64,000 nt of DNA. Origin: DATMER01 sp963741305. GTDB taxonomy: Bacteria > Acidobacteriota > Thermoanaerobaculia > Multivoradales > UBA5704. The stretch covers positions 2,852,001 through 2,916,000 of the forward strand of contig CAVUHL010000003.1 in NCBI GenBank assembly GCA_963741305.1, read 5' to 3'. Below are positions 49,203 through 57,604 of this stretch, piece after piece; the first letter of the stretch is position 1; each line of letters starts with the position of its first letter. Under the pieces are notes generated by a model that saw only the letters and a program-made list of their open reading frames with translations, was not told where the DNA came from and did no database searches. Position numbers and translations under genes: made by a program.

Positions 49203-49868
49203 TCACTTGGGGGACGGTTCCGGAGCCAGAAGCTCGTTGAGCTTCTTTTCGAGGTAGTCGTACGGGGGCAGGCCGCCGATGGAGTGCAGGACGTCCACCA
49301 TGTCGCTGCCGGGAACCCTGCGCCCGATCAGGTAGACCGGTGTGCGCTTCATGCCGAGGGCCTCGGCTTCTTCCATGTCCTGGTTGATCGCTGCGCGATG
49401 CTGGCCGCTGGAAAGGCACTTCTCGAAGGCGGCGGCGTCCAGGCCCACCTGCCCGGCGTAGACGGGGAGCTTCTCCGGAGCGAGGTCGCGCTGGTTGGCG
49501 TACAGATGGTCGTGCATCTCCCAGAACTTCCCCTGGTCGCCCGCGCACGCGGCCGCCTCCGCGGCCTTGAAGGCCTGCGGATGGATCTCCAGGGGAAGAT
49601 CGATGGCGATGAGCTCGACCTTGCCGGTGCGGATGAAGCCCTCGTTGACCTTCGGCAGCAGGTCGCGGGCGCCCTGGCCGCAGTAGGGGCACTGGAAATC
49701 CCCCACTTCGATGAGGACGAGCGCAGGCTTCCCCTCCTTCCGGGACGGATCGTCGCCGACGGAGATCTTCGACCCGGTCTGGGCAGATGCCCACGGCTGC
49801 GTTACCGCGACGAGCGCGAGGAGGAGGCCCCCTACGGCAAGGATACGGCGATGAAAGCTGGATGTCAT
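49203..49868 (-). CDS. DsbA-like thioredoxin-fold thiol oxidoreductase, secreted
   Basis: 221 aa. Signal peptide about 1-29 (hydrophobic LAVGGLLLALVAV, then ASAQ). The thioredoxin-fold active site CPYC (Cys60-Cys63) follows VLIEVGDFQ. The helical insertion of DsbA-type proteins contains CAGDQGKFWEMHDHLY, and a cis-Pro loop follows at RTPVYLIG. This fits the Thioredoxin_4/DSBA family, which forms or shuffles disulfides outside the cytoplasm. It is the last gene of the minus-strand housekeeping set, next to tRNA-Cys. Confidence 0.92.
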   Translation of the reverse strand: MTSSFHRRILAVGGLLLALVAVTQPWASAQTGSKISVGDDPSRKEGKPALVLIEVGDFQCPYCGQGARDLLPKVNEGFIRTGKVELIAIDLPLEIHPQAFKAAEAAACAGDQGKFWEMHDHLYANQRDLAPEKLPVYAGQVGLDAAAFEKCLSSGQHRAAINQDMEEAEALGMKRTPVYLIGRRVPGSDMVDVLHSIGGLPPYDYLEKKLNELLAPEPSPK

Positions 49869-49881
49869 GGGTCCGGATTGG

Positions 49882-49953
49882 AGGCGACGACCGGATTCGA
49901 ACCGGTGGATAAGGGTTTTGCAGACCCTCGCCTTACCACTTGGCTACGTCGCC
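49882..49953 (-). tRNA. tRNA-Cys (anticodon GCA)
   Basis: 72 nt. The acceptor stem GGCGACG pairs with CGTCGCC, with a T discriminator. The anticodon loop is CTGCAAA, and the T arm carries GGTTCGAATCC. No CCA is encoded. It lies about 560 bp from cysS on the same strand. Confidence 0.96.
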
Positions 49954-50011
49954 CTGAGACGGTCAAGGCCGCTCGCGCGGCCTATTCTAGTGCAGGTAAG
50001 AGGAAGTTTGG

Positions 50012-50083
50012 AGCGGGAAACGGGATTTGAACCCGCGACCCCAACCTTGGCAAGGTTGTGCTCTACCACTGAGCTATTCCCGC
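50012..50083 (-). tRNA. tRNA-Gly (anticodon GCC)
   Basis: 72 nt. The acceptor GCGGGAA pairs with TTCCCGC. The anticodon loop is TTGCCAA, and the T arm is GGGTTCAAATCCC. No CCA is encoded. It is followed 58 bp later by tRNA-Cys. Confidence 0.96.
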
Positions 50084-50140
50084 CCGAGCAACCACTTACA
50101 GGCCGCAAAGGATACTCATGGCCCGCAGGGGTGTCAAGTC

Positions 50141-50521
50141 TCACCCCGCGAAGGGAAAGGCGTCCCGAACAAGGGTGTACCGCCAGCCATCCCCCTGCTT
50201 ATCCAGGCCCAGGACGTCGAAGCGGCAAGGGGCGTCGCGGGGGCCTTTCATCGCCAGGTAGAGGGACGCGGCGCGCGAGATCCGGCGCTGCTTGCGGAAG
50301 TCCACGGCCTCGATGGCCAGTCCGTAGGCGCCGCTCGCCCGCGCCTTGATCTCCACGAAGCAGAGGGTCTCCCCCTCGCGGGCTACCAGGTCGATCTCCC
50401 CGCCGTGGTTCACGACGTTGCGCTCTACCACCTTGTAGCCCTGGCGCTCCAGCCAGCTCACCGCGTCGTCCTCCCCGATCTTCCCCCGTCCGCGATTGTG
50501 CGGCTGGTCCTGGAACCTCAT
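50141..50521 (-). CDS. yraN: YraN/UPF0102 family nuclease-fold protein
   Basis: 126 aa. The fold is that of a small restriction-endonuclease-like protein: GEDDAVSWLERQGYKVVERN, then GGEIDLVAREGETLCFVEIKAR, which carries the E..D...EIK nuclease-like residues. The biochemical role of the family is not settled. Its ATG overlaps the cysS stop (ATGA), so it is translated with cysS. Confidence 0.93.
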   Translation of the reverse strand: MRFQDQPHNRGRGKIGEDDAVSWLERQGYKVVERNVVNHGGEIDLVAREGETLCFVEIKARASGAYGLAIEAVDFRKQRRISRAASLYLAMKGPRDAPCRFDVLGLDKQGDGWRYTLVRDAFPFAG

Positions 50522-51936
50522 CGCCTCTTCCAGCGCGTCCCCTGGGGCGTGTCCTCCAGGATCACCCCCTGGGCGGCCAACTCGTCGCGGATGCGGTCCG
50601 CGGCGGCGAAGTCGCGGTTCTTGCGGGCTTCCAGGCGCTCCTGGATCCGGCGTTCGATCTCCTCTTCAGACGGGCCGGAAGCCGTCTCGGCCGAGGGCCA
50701 CTCCGCGGGATCGAGCACTCCCAGCACCTGGTCCACGTCCGCCAGGGCGTCGAGGATGCGCTGGCGGTCGCCCGTGCCGATGCGCCCCTCCTCCACCGCC
50801 AGGTTCACGTCCTTGACGAAGACGAAAAGCGCGGCCAGCCCCGCGGCCAGGTTCAGGTCGTCCGCGACCGATTCCGCGAAGTCGCGGCGCAGGCGCTCGA
50901 CGGCGGTGGCCAGCGCCGCGCTGGGCTCCCCCGCCTCGGCCGCGTGCCCCAGGCGGAAGCGCATCTCGTCGATCCGCCGCAGGGCTCCGGCCCCGCCGTC
51001 CAGCGACTCGAAGGTGAAGTTGATCTTCTGCCGGTAGTGGACCGACAGGAACAGGTAGCGCACGGCGCGCAGCGAGTAGCCGCGCTCCACCAGATCCTTG
51101 AGCGTGTACTGGTTGCCCAGGGACTTCGACATCTTCTGCCCATCCACGATCAGGTGCTCGGAGTGCAGCCAGGTGTGGACGAACGGCCGGTCCGTGGCGC
51201 TCTCGCTCTGGGCGATCTCGTTCTCATGGTGCGGGAAGATCAGGTCCACGCCGCCGCAGTGGAGGTCGAAGGTCTCTCCCAGGTACTTCATGCCCATGGC
51301 CGAGCACTCGATGTGCCAGCCGGGCCGGCCCGGTCCCCAGGGGGAGTCCCACGCCGGCTCGCCGGGCTTGACGCCCTTCCAGAGCACGAAGTCGCGGACG
51401 TCTTCCTTGGTGTACTCATCCGATGCCACCCGCTCGCCGCGCCGCACCTGCGCCAGGTCGAACCCCGACAGCCGGCCGTAGTCCGGATCGCGCGAGATGC
51501 TGAACCAGACCGAGCCTTCGCTCTCGTAGGCATAGCCCTTCTCGATCAGGCGGGCGATCATCTCGATCATCTCGGCGATGTGATCCGTGGCCCGTGGGAA
51601 GTGCTCGGCCCGCTCCATGTGCAGGGAGTCGAGGTCGCGCAGGAACGACTCGATGAACGGCGTCGTGTACTCGTCGAGCGAGATCCCGGCCTTGTGCGCG
51701 CCCAGGATGGTCTTGTCGTCCACGTCGGTCACGTTCATCACCTGCGTCACCTTGTATCCGAGGTAGCGCAGGGTCCGCCGCAGCATGTCCTCGAAGAGGA
51801 AGGTGCGGAGGTTGCCGATGTGGACGTCGTTGTAGACGGTCGGGCCGCAGGTGTAGACCCTCGCCTCGCCGGGGACGACCGGCTTGAACGGGGTGCGCCT
51901 GCGGCCTAGCGTGTTGTAGAAAACGAGCTCGGGCAT
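50518..51936 (-). CDS. cysS: Cysteinyl-tRNA synthetase
   Basis: 472 aa from ATG 51936; a longer frame upstream is low-complexity and overlaps the preceding gene. Class I synthetase that charges tRNA-Cys. The Zn-site Cys in YTCGPTVYN (Cys30), the HIGN signature (39-42), the second Zn cluster (ECSAMGMKYLG, LHCGGVDLIFPHHENE) and KMSKSLGN (about 265) are all intact. The C-terminal helical domain is complete. It is the middle gene of a minus-strand set and lies close to its cognate tRNA gene at 49882-49953. Confidence 0.98.
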   Translation of the reverse strand: MPELVFYNTLGRRRTPFKPVVPGEARVYTCGPTVYNDVHIGNLRTFLFEDMLRRTLRYLGYKVTQVMNVTDVDDKTILGAHKAGISLDEYTTPFIESFLRDLDSLHMERAEHFPRATDHIAEMIEMIARLIEKGYAYESEGSVWFSISRDPDYGRLSGFDLAQVRRGERVASDEYTKEDVRDFVLWKGVKPGEPAWDSPWGPGRPGWHIECSAMGMKYLGETFDLHCGGVDLIFPHHENEIAQSESATDRPFVHTWLHSEHLIVDGQKMSKSLGNQYTLKDLVERGYSLRAVRYLFLSVHYRQKINFTFESLDGGAGALRRIDEMRFRLGHAAEAGEPSAALATAVERLRRDFAESVADDLNLAAGLAALFVFVKDVNLAVEEGRIGTGDRQRILDALADVDQVLGVLDPAEWPSAETASGPSEEEIERRIQERLEARKNRDFAAADRIRDELAAQGVILEDTPQGTRWKRR

Positions 51937-51970
51937 GGGTTGTGGGATCGGAGACGGAGAAGAAGAAGGT

Positions 51971-52582
51971 TCAGAGGGTGACCCGGACGGTCCCGGTCCC
52001 CCACGAGAGACCGTCGATGGCCTGTCCGGCCGAATTGACTGCGACGTTGCGCGAGAAGCTGAACGCCCCCTGGCCGGCACCGGCGGCACGGAACTCGAGG
52101 GTCATCAGCACCCCCGAGCCGCTCGCGCCGGGCACGGGGCCCAGGTTGGAGAGGCCGATCACCAGGCTGCCATTCCCGCCGGCAGCCACCTGCAGCGTGC
52201 CGCCGGCCAGGAGAGGGCCCTGGGCGGCCCGCACGTACTGCACCAGGTTCGCCGGGTACGAGATGTCGAACGCGACCCCGTAGAGGTCGTTGACCGAATT
52301 CGCCCGCACCTCCAGGATCAGCGTCGTGGCCGTACTGCCCGCTCCGGCGGCGAGCGAGACGCCTGAGCCCGCGCCCCCCTGGGGCGTGAACACCAGGCTC
52401 GGCTGGCTCGGAGGCGGGGGGGTGGGGGTGGGCTCCACGGGGGAGCTGCCGCCACCTCCGCCGCCGCCGCAGGCGGCCAAGGACAGCAAGGACAGCAGGG
52501 ACACCAAGGACCGCAAAGACAGGGACAAAGTCCTTGGTGTCCTTGGTGTCCTTGCTGTCCTTGAGGTCATTTCCCTCATCAT
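51971..52582 (-). CDS. Lipoprotein with cohesin-like domain
   Basis: 203 aa. The basic N-terminus is followed by a hydrophobic run ending in the lipobox LSLAAC, a poly-Gly tract, a Pro/Thr linker (about 46-60) and a beta-rich domain of about 140 residues. That domain (LVFTPQGG, TTLILEVRANSVNDLYGVAFDISYP, VLMTLEFRA) looks like a cohesin-type carbohydrate- or scaffold-binding fold, probably at the cell surface. The start overlaps the deformylase stop (ATGA). The 5' coding region is made of a 9-bp repeat that forms a very large hairpin (52479-52562). The function is not known. Confidence 0.8.
   Translation of the reverse strand: MMREMTSRTARTPRTPRTLSLSLRSLVSLLSLLSLAACGGGGGGGSSPVEPTPTPPPPSQPSLVFTPQGGAGSGVSLAAGAGSTATTLILEVRANSVNDLYGVAFDISYPANLVQYVRAAQGPLLAGGTLQVAAGGNGSLVIGLSNLGPVPGASGSGVLMTLEFRAAGAGQGAFSFSRNVAVNSAGQAIDGLSWGTGTVRVTL
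52479..52562. repeat. 33-nt inverted repeat built from 9-bp units in the lipoprotein start region
   Basis: The arms 52479-52511 and 52530-52562 match with two mismatches around an 18-nt loop. Each arm is itself a run of (A/C)CAAGGAC-type 9-mers. In the mRNA the stem begins about 20 nt after the start codon and would fold over the ribosome footprint. It codes for the n-region (SRTARTPRTPRT) and the start of the signal peptide. Confidence 0.85.
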
Positions 52583-53097
52583 GCCGTCACCGCCTGCTCC
52601 GATGCCATCTTCTTGAGCTGGCGCTTGACCCGCTCCTTGCGCAGCCCTCGCAGATAGTCGGTGAAGAGCACGCCGTTCAGGTGGTCGATCTCGTGGCAGA
52701 AGGCGCGGGCGAGCCAGTCTTCGGCCCGGACCTCGATCGGCTTGCCTTCAAGGTCTTGGGCCTTGATGGTCACCAGCGTGGGCCGCTCCACCTTGTCGGT
52801 GATGCCGGGGAGCGAGAGGCAACCCTCCTCGGCGGTCTCGGCGCCCTCTCGGGCCACGACCTCGGGGTTGACGATCACGTAGACCTGCTTCGGGTCCTCG
52901 CCCACCGACAGGTCGATCACGGCCAGGCGGATGTCGAGGCCGACCTGGGGCGCGGCCAGGCCGACGCCGGGGGCGGCGTGCATGGTCTGGATCATGTCGG
53001 CCGCGGTCTTGCGGAGCTTCTGGTCGAACTCCGTGACGTCGCGGCACTTCACCCGCAGGACCGGATCGGGATAGATGCGGATCGGAAGGATGGCCAT
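52579..53097 (-). CDS. def: Peptide deformylase
   Basis: 172 aa, cytoplasmic metalloenzyme that removes N-formyl groups from new proteins. All three signatures are present: GVGLAAPQVG (Gln51), EEGCLSLPG (Cys93) and HEIDH (His135, Glu136, His139). The length is normal. Its ATG overlaps the stop of the upstream TPR gene (TGATG), and its stop overlaps the lipoprotein start. Confidence 0.98.
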   Translation of the reverse strand: MAILPIRIYPDPVLRVKCRDVTEFDQKLRKTAADMIQTMHAAPGVGLAAPQVGLDIRLAVIDLSVGEDPKQVYVIVNPEVVAREGAETAEEGCLSLPGITDKVERPTLVTIKAQDLEGKPIEVRAEDWLARAFCHEIDHLNGVLFTDYLRGLRKERVKRQLKKMASEQAVTA

Positions 53098-54014
53098 CAG
53101 GCAGTGCGCAGGCGCCGCAGCGTGGCCGCGAGGTCGCGGTCGTTGTGCTGCTCGCGCAGGACCTCCAGGAAGTTCCGCGGGTCGGGGTTGCCGACGAGGG
53201 TCTTCTCCAGTCCCTCGCGGCTCAGCTTCAGCGCGACCATCGGCTCGGCGACGCGGTAGTGGGCGGGCCAGGCGCCGCGCTCCAGGAGCGCACCTTCGCC
53301 GATGATGTCGCCCGACGTGAAGGTGCGCATGGTCATCTCCTTGCCCCCATCCTGGTGATAGTAAGCCTCGACCAGGCCGTTGACGATCAGGAGCAGGAAC
53401 GAGTCGCGGCTACCCTCCTGGGCGAGGATGGTGTCCTTGTCCGCGCGCATCAGCTCCATGGAAGAGAACAGGCGCTTGATCTGGTCGCCGTTCAAGTGCT
53501 GCACCACGGAGCTGGTGGCCAGGTAGTGCCAGAGGCGCTTGAGCTCCACGGAGCCCGTGCCGGCATTCGCACCGCCGGCCTGGCGCAGGCCTTCGAGCGC
53601 GATGGCACGGACGTTCTCCATGCTCTTCTCGCGCTGGATGCGTTCGATCCGGAAGCGCAGCGACTGGTCCATGGGCGCCAGCTTCTGCGCCTTGGAGAGC
53701 AGGGCGATCCCCTTCTCGTAGAAGCCGTCCTGGGCGTACTCCTCGGCCACGTAGCCGAACTCGTCCACGGCGCGGTCGTACTGCTTGAGCCCGATGTAGG
53801 CCTCGGCCAGCTTCAGGTGCATGTGCAGGTCGTTGGGGTTGAGCTTGATCTTGGACTTGAGGTGCTCGACCGCTTCGTCATAGCGCTCCAGTACGATCAG
53901 GTCGTCGATCGTAAGGTTCTCGTCCTTCCCGGACGGCCTTGACCCGGATTTCTGGCCCGGTTTCTGGCCGGGGTCCTGCTTCGCTCCACCACCGAACCAG
54001 TTTTTGATACCCAC
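53097..54014 (-). CDS. TPR and cyclic-nucleotide-binding-domain protein
   Basis: 305 aa from GTG 54014, which has GGAGG about 8 nt upstream; the longer frame to 54143 has no such site. After MGIKNWFGGG and a Lys/Pro/Gly-rich linker there are about three TPR helical pairs (about 25-130; ERYDEAVEHLKSKIKLNPND, LKQYDRAVDEFGYVAEEY). A linker follows, then a cNMP-binding beta-roll (about 185-290; AQEGSRDSFLLLIVNGLVEAYY, GDIIGEGALLERGAWPAHYRV). There is no DNA-binding domain and no signal peptide. It probably senses a nucleotide and relays this through protein contacts. It is translationally linked to def. Confidence 0.88.
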   Translation of the reverse strand: MGIKNWFGGGAKQDPGQKPGQKSGSRPSGKDENLTIDDLIVLERYDEAVEHLKSKIKLNPNDLHMHLKLAEAYIGLKQYDRAVDEFGYVAEEYAQDGFYEKGIALLSKAQKLAPMDQSLRFRIERIQREKSMENVRAIALEGLRQAGGANAGTGSVELKRLWHYLATSSVVQHLNGDQIKRLFSSMELMRADKDTILAQEGSRDSFLLLIVNGLVEAYYHQDGGKEMTMRTFTSGDIIGEGALLERGAWPAHYRVAEPMVALKLSREGLEKTLVGNPDPRNFLEVLREQHNDRDLAATLRRLRTA

Positions 54015-54246
54015 GGCGCGCGGCCTCCAAACAAAGGGATGTGCACGGCCGGCTGACTGGGCGCCCGAAGCGTCCCGTGGACGCCCTCCGTGGACGCCAT
54101 TGACGCCTGGGGGGGACACCCGCACCGGCCGAAACGCGCTCATTATAGAGGGAAAGCGATGGCCGCGGGAGGAATTCCCCGGCTGGTCCGGAAGTTGCTC
54201 TCTGTGCTGGGTTAGAGTGTGGTCACCTGACCCATGGAGGTTAAAG

Positions 54247-56670
54247 ATGATACCCCTAGATAGGTCCCTGGTCCGCGTCGGGCTCGCGCTGGGGTTGTTG
54301 ACCCTGACCGCGCTTCCTGCGACTGCGGAGAGCCGCGACGGAAGCTACGGCTATTTCCGCGTGATCGAGGGCTCGGCGACCCTTATGCAGTCCTCCGGTG
54401 GCTCCGGTAGCAATACCGATCGCCAGCCGGCCGAGGTCAACCAGCCAGTCCTTGCCGGAGACCGTATCTGGGTCCCCGAGCGGTCGCGCGTGGAGATCGT
54501 CCTCGCCGACCGCAACATCCTCCGCCTTGACGGCGGCTCCGAGGTCATCCTCGAGCAGCTCGCCGCCTCCCCCGACGGGGAGGACCCGGCCACGGTCATC
54601 CGTCTGCAGGACGGCAACATCCTGCTCACGGTGACCACCGACTCGCTGGGCGACCAGCTCCCGCGGGTCGACACCCCGAATGCCACCATCTATACCCAGC
54701 ACTTCGGGACCTACCGCATCACGGCGACGGATAGCCGGTTCACCGAGCTCACCATCCGCCGTGGCAAGGCCGAGGTGGTGACCGACCGCGGCTCGCAGAT
54801 CGTCAAGGCCGACGAGGTTGCCTTCGTGGAGGGGGAGCGTTCCGCCGACATCGAAGTCGAGTCCGCGGCCTCCTTTGACGCTCTGGAGCGCTGGGCCGAC
54901 AAGCTCGAGGGTGAAGGCCGCTACGCGGACAACGACTACATCGACGACGACCTGCGCTATCAGGCGGCGCCGCTGGCCCGCCATGGCTCGTGGATCCAGC
55001 ACGGCGGCCGCGCCTACTGGCGTCCGCGGGTGGAGGTGGGCTGGCGTCCCTACTGGCAGGGCCGCTGGGCCTACACGCCGGCCGGCCTCACCTGGGTCTC
55101 CTACGAGCCCTGGGGCTGGGTGCCCTATCACTACGGGAGCTGGGACTACCTTCCCAACTACGGCTGGGCCTGGGCGCCGGGCCGCCAGTGGGCGCCCGCC
55201 CATGTCTACTGGTACTGGGGTCCGAGCTATGCGGGCTGGTGCCCGACCGGCTACTACACCAGCTTCTACCGCAACCGCTATCCGTACTTCCGCTCCGGCG
55301 TGTACGGTTGGGCCGGCGGCAGCTGGGACCACTACTCGCACTGGTCATTCGTCAGCCACGACTACTTCCGCGGCTACCGGAACGGGTATCGCAACGGGTA
55401 CAAGGACGGACGCCACAACGACGGCTGGGATGTGCGGCGCTTCGCCGTGCCGCGGGACCAGGTGCGCCGGGCCGGCCCGCTCGAGCGTGGCGTGATCACG
55501 ACCGACACCCGGCCGCTCAGGCCGGACACCTGGAACGAGCCGCGCCAGGCCATCCGCGTGCTCACGGATCAGCCCATCGCCCGCCGGCTGGAGCGCGGCG
55601 ACCGCAGTGATCCCCGGCAGGGCGAATTGCCGGATGTGACGCCGTTCATCCAGCGCCGGCCCGACCTGCCGGACAACGTGGTCCGCACCGTGGTTCCCCG
55701 TGACCGTGATGGTGACGCCAAGGGCAACCAGGCCGGAACCCGGCCGACGGTGGCCGACCGTCCGGGTGGCGGCACGCCGTGGGAGGGCGGAGTCATCTCC
55801 ACCGATCCCTCGGACCGCTCGCGGAGAGGCGGCGAGACGCCGCGGGTCCGCGTCCCGGAGGGGAACGTCCAAGGCACCACGCCGAACGCGGAGCGTCCGC
55901 GGGTCGGACGGCCGCAGCCCGGTCAGGGCGGCGGCGCTCCGAGGCCCGACAGCGCCGCGCCGGTCGACCGTAACGATCGGGGGGCTACTCCCCGGGTGAG
56001 AGTGCCCGAGACGCCGCAGCAGCAGGGCGGTAGCGATACGCCCCGGGCAAGGCGTCCCGAGGCTGGATCGCCCGGCGGCGCGCCAAGGCCGCAGGTCGAC
56101 GATAGTGACAACCGTCAGACCGGCGACAACGACGGCAGCTCACGGACGCGCCAGCCGCGGCAGGAGGAGGGCGACCGCAACGACGAGGTGAGGAGCCGGA
56201 GGCCCGAGGTCGGTTCGCCCGGAGGCTCGCCGCGTCCGAGCCGGCCCGAGTCCGAGGCTCCGGCCGTACGGCGCCCTGATCCTCCGCGGAGCTATGACGC
56301 GCCGCGGACCCAGGAACGGGACCAGGACCGGGAGCAGGAGTCGCGGGCCCGGCAGCGCGAGCAGCAGGAGCAGGAGCAGGAGATGCGGTCGCGGACCCAG
56401 GAACGGGAGCGCCAGCAGGAGCGCGAGCAGGAGGTGCGGGAACGCTCCCAAGATCGGGAACGCCAGCAGGAGGCGCGGCCCGAGCGCCAGCAGGAGGCCC
56501 GCCCGGCCCAGCGCGAGCGTGAGCGCGAAGAGAGCGCCCGGCCGCCTGAGCGCGAGCGCGGCAGCTCCAGAGGGAGCGAGTCCCGTGGGAGCGAGGGCAG
56601 TGGTGGGAGCGGGAGGAGCAGCAGCAGCCGCAGCAGCCGTTCCCGGCCTCCGGAGGACGGTGGGCGGTAG
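54247..56670 (+). CDS. FecR-domain, Trp/Tyr-rich (DUF6600-type) secreted protein
   Basis: 807 aa from ATG 54247, with GGAGG 7-8 nt upstream; a longer frame runs back to 54004 but crosses the divergent gene start. Signal peptide about 1-28. A FecR-like beta domain (about 40-200; VLAGDRIWVPERSRVEIVLADRNILRLDGGSEV) is followed by a Trp/Tyr-rich repeat region (about 250-370; WRPYWQGRWAYTPAGLTWVSYEPWGWVPYHYGSW). The last about 330 residues are disordered, first Pro/Arg/Gly-rich and then Arg/Glu/Gln repeats (RERQQER type). Such proteins are common in Acidobacteriota and are probably envelope-associated; the role is unknown. Confidence 0.88.
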   Translation: MIPLDRSLVRVGLALGLLTLTALPATAESRDGSYGYFRVIEGSATLMQSSGGSGSNTDRQPAEVNQPVLAGDRIWVPERSRVEIVLADRNILRLDGGSEVILEQLAASPDGEDPATVIRLQDGNILLTVTTDSLGDQLPRVDTPNATIYTQHFGTYRITATDSRFTELTIRRGKAEVVTDRGSQIVKADEVAFVEGERSADIEVESAASFDALERWADKLEGEGRYADNDYIDDDLRYQAAPLARHGSWIQHGGRAYWRPRVEVGWRPYWQGRWAYTPAGLTWVSYEPWGWVPYHYGSWDYLPNYGWAWAPGRQWAPAHVYWYWGPSYAGWCPTGYYTSFYRNRYPYFRSGVYGWAGGSWDHYSHWSFVSHDYFRGYRNGYRNGYKDGRHNDGWDVRRFAVPRDQVRRAGPLERGVITTDTRPLRPDTWNEPRQAIRVLTDQPIARRLERGDRSDPRQGELPDVTPFIQRRPDLPDNVVRTVVPRDRDGDAKGNQAGTRPTVADRPGGGTPWEGGVISTDPSDRSRRGGETPRVRVPEGNVQGTTPNAERPRVGRPQPGQGGGAPRPDSAAPVDRNDRGATPRVRVPETPQQQGGSDTPRARRPEAGSPGGAPRPQVDDSDNRQTGDNDGSSRTRQPRQEEGDRNDEVRSRRPEVGSPGGSPRPSRPESEAPAVRRPDPPRSYDAPRTQERDQDREQESRARQREQQEQEQEMRSRTQERERQQEREQEVRERSQDRERQQEARPERQQEARPAQREREREESARPPERERGSSRGSESRGSEGSGGSGRSSSSRSSRSRPPEDGGR

Positions 56671-56696
56671 GGGCGGAGCCCCGTAGAGAGGACGAG

Positions 56697-56729
56697 ACGG
56701 CCGGTGGTGACACCGGCCGTTTTCTTTTC
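56697..56729 (+). terminator. Intrinsic terminator after the FecR/DUF6600 gene
   Basis: Perfect 10-bp stem ACGGCCGGTG/CACCGGCCGT with a GTGA loop, followed by TTTTCTTTT. It lies 26 nt past the stop codon at 56670. It is the clearest terminator in the window. Confidence 0.92.
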
Positions 56730-56760
56730 TCCGCTACAATCCCCTACAATCCCCCCGCCA

Positions 56761-57021
56761 ATGCGGTTCTCCACCTTCCTCACCCTGCTGTTCGTCTTCT
56801 ACTGCGCCGAGGCCGGCGCCCTCCTGATCTTTGCCCCGTGGAAGCCGGTGTGGGAACGCACCATGATGCAGATCCCCTTCTATGGGCTGCGCGTGCTGAT
56901 GCTCCATCCGGTCATGCGCGGCGCCGTGACCGGGTTCGGCCTGGTCCACCTCGTCCTGGGGGCGCACGACCTCCACACGCTGCTCACCCGGCGGAAGGCC
57001 AGTGCCGACGCCGACGTTTGA
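56761..57021 (+). CDS. Small membrane protein, unknown function
   Basis: 86 aa from ATG 56761, chosen because the frame upstream runs through the terminator. Two hydrophobic segments (FLTLLFVFYCAEAGALLIFA and MRGAVTGFGLVHLVLGAHDL) suggest two membrane helices. No family motif is recognised and no strong ribosome-binding site is seen. It overlaps the next gene by 20 nt and heads a plus-strand run of four genes. Confidence 0.65.
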   Translation: MRFSTFLTLLFVFYCAEAGALLIFAPWKPVWERTMMQIPFYGLRVLMLHPVMRGAVTGFGLVHLVLGAHDLHTLLTRRKASADADV

Positions 57022-57604
57022 GCTGCTGGCCATCAGCGACCGGGCCTCCCTCGGCGTCCTCGACGTTCCCTTCCCCCAATGGCTTGCCCGCCTGGCCGCG
57101 GCTGGCGTTGGGGCGGTCCAGATCCGCGAGAAGGATCTGGACGACCGCGCTGTCTATGAGCTGGCACGCCAGGCGCGAGGCTTGTCGACCGTCCTGGTCA
57201 ACGGCCGCTTGGACGTGGCTCTCGCGGCCTGCGCCGACGGCGCCCACCTTCCCGCGGATGGCGTTCCGGTCGCAGCCCTGCGGCGCCGTTTTCCGGCCGC
57301 CCTCCTCGGCGTCTCCACCCACAGCGTCGAGGAGGTGGAGCGAGCCATGAACGACGGCGCCGACTACGTGACCTTCGGCCCGGTCTGGCCGACCCCCTCG
57401 AAGGAGGGCTGCGTTGGGATCGGAGAGCTGGCGAAGGCCACGCGGGTAGGGATTCCCGTGTATGCGCTGGGAGGCGTTATGCTCTCCCGGTTCGGCGAGG
57501 CAGCCGCGGCGGGCGCGGCGGGCGCGGCCGGCATCCGGCTGTTCCAGGGGACCGCGCTGGAAGAGGCCGCGGACGCGGCACGGCAGTGTTTTTCGAAAGG
57601 ATGA
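57002..57604 (+). CDS. Thiamine phosphate synthase-like protein (ThiE/TenI family)
   Basis: 200 aa, GTG start. TIM-barrel landmarks of the ThiE/TenI family: VQIREKDLDD, VLVNGRLDVALAACADGAHLP, GVSTHS, DYVTFGPVWPTPSK and VYALGGV. ThiE joins the thiazole and pyrimidine phosphates in thiamine synthesis; TenI is a thiazole tautomerase with similar sequence. I cannot separate the two here. No other thi gene lies nearby, which weakens the biosynthetic reading. Its TGA overlaps the lspA ATG. Confidence 0.8.
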   Translation: MPTPTFELLAISDRASLGVLDVPFPQWLARLAAAGVGAVQIREKDLDDRAVYELARQARGLSTVLVNGRLDVALAACADGAHLPADGVPVAALRRRFPAALLGVSTHSVEEVERAMNDGADYVTFGPVWPTPSKEGCVGIGELAKATRVGIPVYALGGVMLSRFGEAAAAGAAGAAGIRLFQGTALEEAADAARQCFSKG

